Origin: Betaproteobacteria bacterium
GTDB lineage: Bacteria; Pseudomonadota; Gammaproteobacteria; Burkholderiales; Usitatibacteraceae
Reading direction: 5' to 3'
Length of the DNA stretch: 7,291 bases
NCBI GenBank assembly: GCA_003105245.1
Contig: PQAI01000175.1
Span: 14,548 to 21,838, forward strand
Position 1 is the first letter of the stretch, and every line of letters begins with the position of its first letter. This document shows positions 1 through 4,518 of the stretch, one piece after another. A program made the translations under genes and the position numbers. Under the pieces are notes generated by a model, which was not told the origin of the DNA, searched no databases, and was given only the letters and a program-made list of their open reading frames with translations.

Positions 1-533
1 CGCGGCGAGTAGGCGAGCGGGATCGCGCCGAGGACGAAGGCCTCGGTCTCCAGGCAGGAAGGAAGTCCCGCGGCCAGCTCCGCGAGCGTGGGCTCGTCGA
101 TCTCGTAGGGCGCCACCCAGCGGTAGGCGCCCCAGCGGATGAGGGTGCGCAGCGTCGCGGCGTTGTACACGTGCAGGTGCGGCCCGGCGACGATCGGCGC
201 CTTGCCGCGAAGGCGCGGGAAAAGCCCGACGTCGTTCACCTCGACGGCGAAGCGGCCCTCGTCGGCGAGGCTCGCGTAGAGGTGCAGCTCGCCCGGGGTC
301 TCGAGGCCAGGCGGGGAGGCGAAGACGACCTCGCGTCCGGAGCCCTCGAGGCGGCGCGCCAGGTCGAGCCACTCGCGGGGCGCAAGCGCGCTTCGCTTCG
401 CGCACACCGATTCGCCGAGGCAGACGATGTCCACGGGCCAGGTGGCGGCTTCCTCGTAGAAGGCCTGCACGCGCGCGCGGCCCCAAGGGTAGGGGATCGG
501 CGCGATGGCGATGCGGCGGGATTCGGCGCTCAT
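1..533 (-). CDS. ubiV: UbiV, oxygen-independent ubiquinone hydroxylation subunit (U32 family), 3' end cut off by window
   Basis: The first 177 residues are visible; the frame stays open to the window edge. It aligns from memory along its length with E. coli UbiV: the CLGESVCAKR segment (residues 38-47) matches the YLGEAVCSKR motif, VAGPHLHVYNAATL matches the VAGHALNCYNAVTL segment, and the last visible residues, IPLAYSPR, match the LPLAYSARC motif that precedes the remaining cluster cysteines. Cys44 corresponds to the first 4Fe-4S ligand (E. coli Cys39); the other three lie outside the window. In E. coli, UbiV pairs with UbiU and, with the lipid-binding UbiT, supports ubiquinone ring hydroxylation without O2 in the cytoplasm. 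The ATG overlaps the stop of the ubiU-like gene (ATGA), so the two are co-transcribed and probably translationally coupled; a GGAG lies 5 nt before the start. Family assignment is firm; activity depends on the unusual partner. Confidence 0.88.
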   Translation of the reverse strand, partial: MSAESRRIAIAPIPYPWGRARVQAFYEEAATWPVDIVCLGESVCAKRSALAPREWLDLARRLEGSGREVVFASPPGLETPGELHLYASLADEGRFAVEVNDVGLFPRLRGKAPIVAGPHLHVYNAATLRTLIRWGAYRWVAPYEIDEPTLAELAAGLPSCLETEAFVLGAIPLAYSP

Positions 534-1591
534 CGGTGCTCCGTCGTGGAGGCCGAGCAGGGCAGGAGCTCCCCGCCGTGGGCCAGGGCGTGCCGCCACT
601 CGTCGCGCACTGCGAAGCGTGCGGGGTCCTCGATGCAGGCGTCGAGGGCTTCGCGCCAGGCGCGCAGCAGCGCCCGATGCCTCTCGGGCCCGCCGGCGGT
701 GGGAACGACGCGAAACGCGATGGGTTTCGGTGATTCGAGGGTTGGCAGCGCCTCGAGCAGGTTCTCGGGGCGGTGGATGCCGAAGAGGTAAGCCGATCCG
801 CGGCCGACACGGTAGCGCCCGCGGCAGGCGGCCGGCAGGCTCGCGCTCACGTCGGCCGGGCGGGCGTCGATCAGCACGCCGTTGAGCCGCGAGATCACGG
901 TGCGTCCGGAGCGGTGCTCGCGGATCACGCGCGCCGGCGAGCAGGCGCCGTCGCGACCGACCGAGGCGCCGGTGATCCACGAGGAAAGCGCGCACTGGCC
1001 CTCGAGCATGGCGCCGTAGCTGCCGTGGGCGAAGAGCTCCAGCTCCACGGGGCTGGCCGCGAGGAGGTGGCGCAGCCGCGGCGCCGGGAGCGACGTCGGG
1101 ATCGCCACCCGGGTGGCGCCGAACTCGCCCGCGTAGAGCGCGACGGCCTCGCGGTTGGTGGTCGAGGCCTGGGGGGAGACGTGGAGCGCGAGCCCGGGGC
1201 ATTCGTTGCGTATGAGGTCGAGGGTGCCGAGGTCGGAGGCGATGAGGGCGTCGGCCCCCGCTTCGGCGAGCAGTGCGGCCGCCCGCGCCACGCGCGGCAG
1301 CTCCGGCGTGCCGTAGCGGGCGGCGAAGGCGACGGCGATCCGGCGCCCGCCCCGGTGGGCGATCGCGATCGCCTCGCGGCACTCCCGCGTCCAGGCGTCG
1401 CTGTCGCGAAGCCGCCGGTCGAAGCAGAGGCTGCGCTGGGTGTAGTTGATCCAGTCGGCGCCGGCGGCCACGGCCTGGCGGACCTCGCCGAGGCTGGTGG
1501 CCGCCACCGCGAGCTGCAGGCGCGCGCCGGCGCCGTTCGTCGGGCGACGCCGCTGGAGGGTGGTGAGCATGCGCTGGGCGAGGGAGAGCAT
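530..1591 (-). CDS. ubiU: UbiU-like U32 family protein, diverged, with one iron-sulfur ligand cysteine missing
   Basis: A 353-residue protein of the U32 (collagenase-like) family, partner of UbiV in anaerobic ubiquinone hydroxylation. Matching blocks to E. coli UbiU, from memory: HVSPQASTTN (137-146, VSVQASATN), ELFAHGSYGAMLEGQCALSS (185-204, U32 signature), GACSPAR (215-221), SRLNGVLID (234-242) and CRGRYRV (256-262). Three of four cluster cysteines remain (Cys200, Cys217, Cys256); the one matching E. coli Cys169 is Gly193. The N-terminal CPAG and the C-terminal EGRQRSP motifs usual in UbiU are also absent, while an arginine-rich stretch of about 24 residues precedes the family's normal start. 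Met1 (1591) and Met8 (1570) both lack a clear ribosome binding site, so the start is uncertain. It lies 54 bp after smpB and overlaps ubiV by 4 nt. It may be a diverged ortholog or a paralog that only scaffolds UbiV. Confidence 0.78.
   Translation of the reverse strand: MLSLAQRMLTTLQRRRPTNGAGARLQLAVAATSLGEVRQAVAAGADWINYTQRSLCFDRRLRDSDAWTRECREAIAIAHRGGRRIAVAFAARYGTPELPRVARAAALLAEAGADALIASDLGTLDLIRNECPGLALHVSPQASTTNREAVALYAGEFGATRVAIPTSLPAPRLRHLLAASPVELELFAHGSYGAMLEGQCALSSWITGASVGRDGACSPARVIREHRSGRTVISRLNGVLIDARPADVSASLPAACRGRYRVGRGSAYLFGIHRPENLLEALPTLESPKPIAFRVVPTAGGPERHRALLRAWREALDACIEDPARFAVRDEWRHALAHGGELLPCSASTTEHR
539..542 (-). promoter_or_regulatory. Ribosome binding site of ubiV (GGAG)
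   Basis: GGAG is read on the minus strand 5 nt before the ATG at 533, inside the last codons of the ubiU-like gene. It fixes the ubiV start and shows that ubiV can recruit ribosomes itself as well as through the ATGA overlap. Confidence 0.55.
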
Positions 1592-1603
1592 GCCCGCAAT
1601 GGA

Positions 1604-1618
1604 GCGAAACCCGTGCCA
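1604..1618 (-). promoter_or_regulatory. Sigma-54-like -24/-12 promoter for ubiU-ubiV
   Basis: The minus strand reads TGGCACG, then GGTT, then TCGC. The sigma-54 consensus is TGGCACG-N4-TTGC, so only one of the eleven defined bases differs, and the key GG and GC pairs have the right GG-N10-GC spacing. It lies in the short smpB-ubiU gap just after a hairpin. Transcription would begin near 1592, almost on the annotated ATG, which implies either a leaderless message or a translation start further downstream. A chance match in GC-rich DNA is possible. Confidence 0.35.
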
Positions 1619-1624
1619 CCGCCG

Positions 1625-1640
1625 TTCCCGCGGACGGGAA
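1625..1640 (-). terminator. Possible weak terminator or processing hairpin after smpB
   Basis: Read on the minus strand, TTCCCG-TCCG-CGGGAA is a perfect 6-bp stem with a UNCG-type loop, starting 6 nt after the smpB stop. No T-run follows directly, so it is not a classical strong intrinsic terminator; it may cause partial termination or protect the smpB message end. Confidence 0.3.
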
Positions 1641-1645
1641 TCCGG

Positions 1646-2092
1646 TCAGGACTTGACGCGCATCAGCCGCTGCTTCTCGCGCTGCCAGTCGCGTTCCTTC
1701 TCCGCCTCGCGCTTGTCGTGCTGCTTCTTGCCCTTCGCGAGCCCGATCTCGGCCTTTATGCGCCCCTTGGCGTAGTGCAGGTTGAGCGGCACCAGGGTGT
1801 AGCCGCTGCGCTCGACCTTGCCGATGAGCTTGGCGAGCTCGGAGGCGTGCAGCAGGAGCTTCCTCGTGCGAGTGGGGTCGGGATGCACGTGCGTGGAGGC
1901 CGTCGGCAGCGCGCTCACGTGCATGCCGATGATGAAAGCCTCGGCGCCCTTCACGATCACGTACGCCTCCTTGATCTGCGCGCGGCCGGCGCGGATCGCC
2001 TTCACCTCCCAGCCCTCGAGCACGAGCCCGGCCTCGAAGCGCTCTTCGATGAAGTAGTCGTGGAAGGCCTTGCGGTTCTCGACGATGCTCAT
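1646..2092 (-). CDS. smpB: SmpB, SsrA (tmRNA)-binding protein
   Basis: A 148-residue protein, close to the usual SmpB length. It binds tmRNA and brings it to stalled ribosomes, where a degradation tag is added and the ribosome is released. Visible family hallmarks are [12 protein letters not shown] (6-17), [20 protein letters not shown] (26-45), [13 protein letters not shown] (70-82) and the basic GKKQHDKRE tail (121-129) that enters the decoding channel. The start at 2092 is chosen because the protein then begins MSIVENRK as in homologs; the frame is open further upstream, but that extension is antisense to ratA. No good ribosome binding site precedes this ATG (the upstream bases are C-rich), which is slightly odd for a housekeeping gene. 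It is divergent from ratA, an arrangement common in betaproteobacteria. The ssrA RNA itself is not in the window. Confidence 0.96.
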   Translation of the reverse strand: MSIVENRKAFHDYFIEERFEAGLVLEGWEVKAIRAGRAQIKEAYVIVKGAEAFIIGMHVSALPTASTHVHPDPTRTRKLLLHASELAKLIGKVERSGYTLVPLNLHYAKGRIKAEIGLAKGKKQHDKREAEKERDWQREKQRLMRVKS

Positions 2093-2144
2093 GGGGGGCG
2101 CGCGCGGAAAGGGTGGGGCGGAGGAGGGCTCGCGCGAGGTTCGC

Positions 2145-2150
2145 ATTCTA
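2145..2150 (-). promoter_or_regulatory. Candidate -10 element of the smpB promoter
   Basis: TAGAAT on the minus strand is one base from TATAAT. It would start a message about 45 nt upstream of the smpB ATG. No convincing -35 hexamer is visible at 16-18 bp. It is one of only two AT-rich patches in the 87-bp divergent spacer. Confidence 0.4.
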
Positions 2151-2164
2151 CCGGGGCCGGGCCT

Positions 2165-2170
2165 TAAAAT
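2165..2170 (+). promoter_or_regulatory. Candidate -10 element of the ratA-ratB promoter
   Basis: TAAAAT on the plus strand sits only 9 nt before the ratA ATG. Transcription would begin about 2-4 nt before the start codon. There is no Shine-Dalgarno sequence between them, so ratA may be read from a leaderless or nearly leaderless message. No strong -35 is visible. Confidence 0.4.
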
Positions 2171-2179
2171 GCCGCTCCG

Positions 2180-2644
2180 ATGCCCACCATCACCCGCAAG
2201 GTCATCGTCGACCATCCCGCGCAGGCCATGTTCGACCTCGTCGACGGGGTCGAGGCCTACCCGCAGTTCCTGCCCTGGTGCGCCTCCGTGGAGGTCTTCG
2301 GCCGCACGCCCACCGAGACCCACGCGCGCATCGACATCGACTTCCACGGACTGAAGAGCCACGTGGCCACCCGCAACCGCAACCAGCCGCCGGAATGGAT
2401 CCACCTGGAGCTCGCCGACGGGCCCTTCGAGCGGCTGGCGGGCCACTGGCACATCCGGCCCCTGGGCGCGCAGGGCTGCGCGATCGAGTTCTCCATCGAC
2501 TACGCATTCTCCAGCCGCGCGATCGATGCGGTCATGGGGCCGGTCTTCGGGCAGATCATGGAGACGATCGTCGAGCGCTTCGTGGAGCGGGCCGCGACGC
2601 TTCCGGCTGCACCGCCTCCCGCCATCGCCGCGCCGGGGGGCTGA
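2180..2644 (+). CDS. ratA: RatA family START/COQ10-like protein
   Basis: A 154-residue single-domain protein of the polyketide cyclase/START superfamily, the bacterial relatives of yeast Coq10. The N-terminal block, with [19 protein letters not shown] at residues 16-34, is the family hallmark and fits the lipid-pocket entrance; the C-terminal helix (about 120-142) would close the pocket. E. coli RatA was reported to bind the 50S subunit and block 70S assembly, giving the 'toxin' label; Coq10 relatives bind ubiquinone and help its use in respiration. Which role applies here cannot be read from the sequence, although ubiquinone genes lie nearby. It starts 9 nt after a -10-like TAAAAT with no ribosome binding site. 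Its stop overlaps the ratB start by one base (TGATG). The Ala/Pro-rich tail (143-154) is probably disordered. Confidence 0.92.
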   Translation: MPTITRKVIVDHPAQAMFDLVDGVEAYPQFLPWCASVEVFGRTPTETHARIDIDFHGLKSHVATRNRNQPPEWIHLELADGPFERLAGHWHIRPLGAQGCAIEFSIDYAFSSRAIDAVMGPVFGQIMETIVERFVERAATLPAAPPPAIAAPGG

Positions 2645-2934
2645 TGCGCGTGCTCGTCGTCGTCGCGATCCCGGAGGGGCAGGACCTCGTGGAGGTCGAG
2701 CTGGAGGAGGGCGCCAGCCTCGCGCGGGCCCTCGAGGTCGCCAGGGTCGCCGAGCGCCATCCCGGCCTCGCGCTCGGCCGCGCGGGCGTCTGGGGGCGAG
2801 CGCGAGGCCCCGCGTTCGCGCTGCGCGAGGGCGACCGGGTGGAGGTCTACCGGCCCGTGCGGGCCGACGCCAAGGCGATGCGGCGCGCGCGCGCCGGGGT
2901 CAAGCCCGGGCCTCGATCTCGAAGCGCGCCCTGA
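2644..2934 (+). CDS. ratB: RatB/RnfH family small protein (UPF0125)
   Basis: A 96-residue beta-grasp-like (ubiquitin-fold) protein, the same length as E. coli RatB. The second half carries the family block [18 protein letters not shown] (60-77) followed by the basic MRRARA segment. Its biochemical role is not established; 'antitoxin' is a name by neighbourhood to ratA, and the RnfH name comes from an association with Rnf electron-transport genes in other bacteria. Its start is set by the one-base TGATG overlap with ratA, with a G-run just upstream serving at best as a weak ribosome binding site, so translation is probably coupled. Its last 35 bp overlap the 3' end of the convergent PilZ-like gene, and the final residues (GPRSRSAP) are encoded entirely within that overlap. 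The tail also spans a 16-bp perfect palindrome. Confidence 0.88.
   Translation: MRVLVVVAIPEGQDLVEVELEEGASLARALEVARVAERHPGLALGRAGVWGRARGPAFALREGDRVEVYRPVRADAKAMRRARAGVKPGPRSRSAP
2881..2896. terminator. 16-bp perfect GC palindrome at the convergent gene ends
   Basis: CGGCGCGCGCGCGCCG is fully self-complementary. It lies 3 nt past the stop of the minus-strand PilZ-like gene and inside the ratB tail. Its location where two transcripts collide fits a bidirectional transcription barrier, but there is no T-run on either strand. It may simply reflect Arg/Ala codons in GC-rich DNA. Confidence 0.22.
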
Positions 2935-4507
2935 TCCAGTCGGCGCCCTTCTTCGCGATGCGGTTGAGCCGGACGCGGTAGGTGCTGCCGCCGGCGGCCA
3001 GGCGATAGGGCGTGGTGGCGGAGAAGTCCGCCGTGCGGACCACGATGGAGTCGAGCTTGCCGTTTCCGTCGAAGCCCGGGAGGTAGAGGGCTTCCACGGC
3101 GGGGCCGCCCTCCGCCGGGACGAGCTCGACGCGCAGCGGGTGGAAGGAGAGAACCTCCACGCCCGCGAGGATCTCGCCGCGGACCCGGTTGGCGAGCTTC
3201 CGCACGACGGCGGCGACGATCCAGCCGCCCGTGGCCTGGTTGCGGATGCCGATCACGCCGTTGAGCATGACGCCGTCGGCGGCGGCCTTGTCGACGAGCA
3301 GGCCGTAGCCCTTGGAGCTCAGGTCCTTCACGCGCCAGGTCTGCACGTCGGGGTCGATGGCGACCGCGGCGCCCGGCCCGGTGTCGACGGAGGTGAGGGA
3401 GAGGCCCGTGGGGCTGATCTCGACCATCTCGGTCATGGCGGGCGAGGGCGGGGCGGACGGCGCGGCGGGCGCGTGCTCCGGCCCGCGGCGGATCTTGGCG
3501 AGGACGGTCTCCAGGCCCACCACCACGTCGATCTCGCGGTCCTCGAAACGCGTGCGTTCCTCGAGGCGGTTCTCGGCGCCCGCGATCATCGACTGGTAGA
3601 GCTTCTCGACGATGGCGAGCAGCGCCACGTGCTCCTCGACCGGGAAGACGGCGCCCGCGCCGTGCCCCGCGTAGAGCCGGCCGTGGCGAAGCCCCGCCTG
3701 CACTTCCTCGAGCTGCGCCTTGAGGCCGTCGGCGCGCACGTAGCGCACCGTCTCGCCGTGGCTGTCCCGGCGCATGAGGTGCAGGCCCTTGTCGGAGGCG
3801 AGGTCGACGAAGAACAGGTGCGAGCGCGACGAGTAGTCGGTGTCCAGCGAGTAGTCGCCGCACCATGACGAGAACCAGCCGTCGGCGATCTCGACCTGCA
3901 CGCGGGTGAGGTTCCCCGCGTTCACCAGGTCCAGGATGAGGGTGCGCAGGTAGAGCGACTGCACCGAGGGCTTGAAGCTGGGCTGCGCGCCGTGCAGGAC
4001 GAAGGGCGCCTGCGAGTAGCCCTCGGACTCGGCCAGCGCGTAGAGCGCGTGCAACTGCTTCCAGGGGACGACGCGCCCCGGCTCGGCGAGGAAGCATCCC
4101 CACTTCACGAAGCAGTGGATGGCGTTGAGGGCGAGCCCCGTCACCCGGAAGCGCAGGTCCGCGTTCTCCGCGCCCGCCCATTCCTCGCGGTGGCGGAGAA
4201 AGCGCTGGAACCCGTTGGCCGCCTCGAGGCAGATGCGCTGAACAGTGAGCGCGAGGTCGCGGTCGGCCTCCGAGGGCGCGGCCGGCCCGCGCAGGAACTC
4301 CAGCTGGTCGTAGAGCAGCAGGGCCTGGAAGTGCTCCTCGACGCGAATGAGGCGCCTGAGCCGCTCGATGTCGTAGGGCGGCTCGTCGCGGCCGAGCCCG
4401 CGCACGGCCGCGAGGAAGAGGGCGCGGCCGCCGGCCTCGCGCACCGTCTTCACCGCGAGCACGCGGTCGATGTCGACGGGGTAGGCGGGGTTGGGGTCGT
4501 TGGGCAC
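2900..4507 (-). CDS. Large cytoplasmic protein with a PilZ-like C-terminal half
   Basis: A 535-residue protein with no signal peptide or membrane span. Residues 1-160 look alpha-helical; 210-275 include HLFFVDLASDKG; 291-335 form a helix ending in R320-FED-R324 followed by a beta-like IDVVVGLETVL. A Pro/Ala linker (341-357) leads to a beta-rich region with VEISPTGLSL (362-371), VKDLSSKGYGLLV (393-405) and VVRKL...GEILAGVEVLS (434-454). RxxxR, [D/N]xSxxG and a terminal GvevL strand are PilZ features, suggesting cyclic-di-GMP binding, although spacing is unusual and the first serine motif has Glu in place of Asp/Asn. Residues 470-535 form another beta-rich segment I do not recognise. The start is GTG at 4507, 9 nt after the FimV-like stop, with GAGGA overlapping that stop: strong coupling. 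Probable role: second-messenger input for its FimV-like partner (inference). Confidence 0.7.
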   Translation of the reverse strand: MPNDPNPAYPVDIDRVLAVKTVREAGGRALFLAAVRGLGRDEPPYDIERLRRLIRVEEHFQALLLYDQLEFLRGPAAPSEADRDLALTVQRICLEAANGFQRFLRHREEWAGAENADLRFRVTGLALNAIHCFVKWGCFLAEPGRVVPWKQLHALYALAESEGYSQAPFVLHGAQPSFKPSVQSLYLRTLILDLVNAGNLTRVQVEIADGWFSSWCGDYSLDTDYSSRSHLFFVDLASDKGLHLMRRDSHGETVRYVRADGLKAQLEEVQAGLRHGRLYAGHGAGAVFPVEEHVALLAIVEKLYQSMIAGAENRLEERTRFEDREIDVVVGLETVLAKIRRGPEHAPAAPSAPPSPAMTEMVEISPTGLSLTSVDTGPGAAVAIDPDVQTWRVKDLSSKGYGLLVDKAAADGVMLNGVIGIRNQATGGWIVAAVVRKLANRVRGEILAGVEVLSFHPLRVELVPAEGGPAVEALYLPGFDGNGKLDSIVVRTADFSATTPYRLAAGGSTYRVRLNRIAKKGADWIRARFEIEARA

Positions 4508-4513
4508 GGCCGG

Positions 4514-4518
4514 TCCTC
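4514..4518 (-). promoter_or_regulatory. Ribosome binding site of the PilZ-like gene (GAGGA), overlapping the previous stop
   Basis: GAGGA on the minus strand lies 6 nt before the GTG start and overlaps the TGA of the FimV-like gene. It decides the choice of GTG and means that ribosomes finishing the first gene sit on the start site of the second. Confidence 0.6.

Noticed and set aside
1440..1460. TTGATCCAGTC considered as an FNR half-site for ubiU
   Set aside because: It is inside the ubiU coding sequence, lacks the second ATCAA half, and lies downstream of the start.
773..2167. Long plus-strand open frame (464 codons) across ubiU and smpB
   Set aside because: It is antisense to two well-recognised genes, its protein is Arg/Gly/Ala-rich without motifs, and it is what high-GC third positions produce on the opposite strand.
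2180..2934. ratA-ratB as a genuine toxin-antitoxin system
   Set aside because: The names come from one E. coli study and gene neighbourhood; both proteins belong to broadly conserved housekeeping-type families, and nothing in the sequence shows antitoxin function for RatB.
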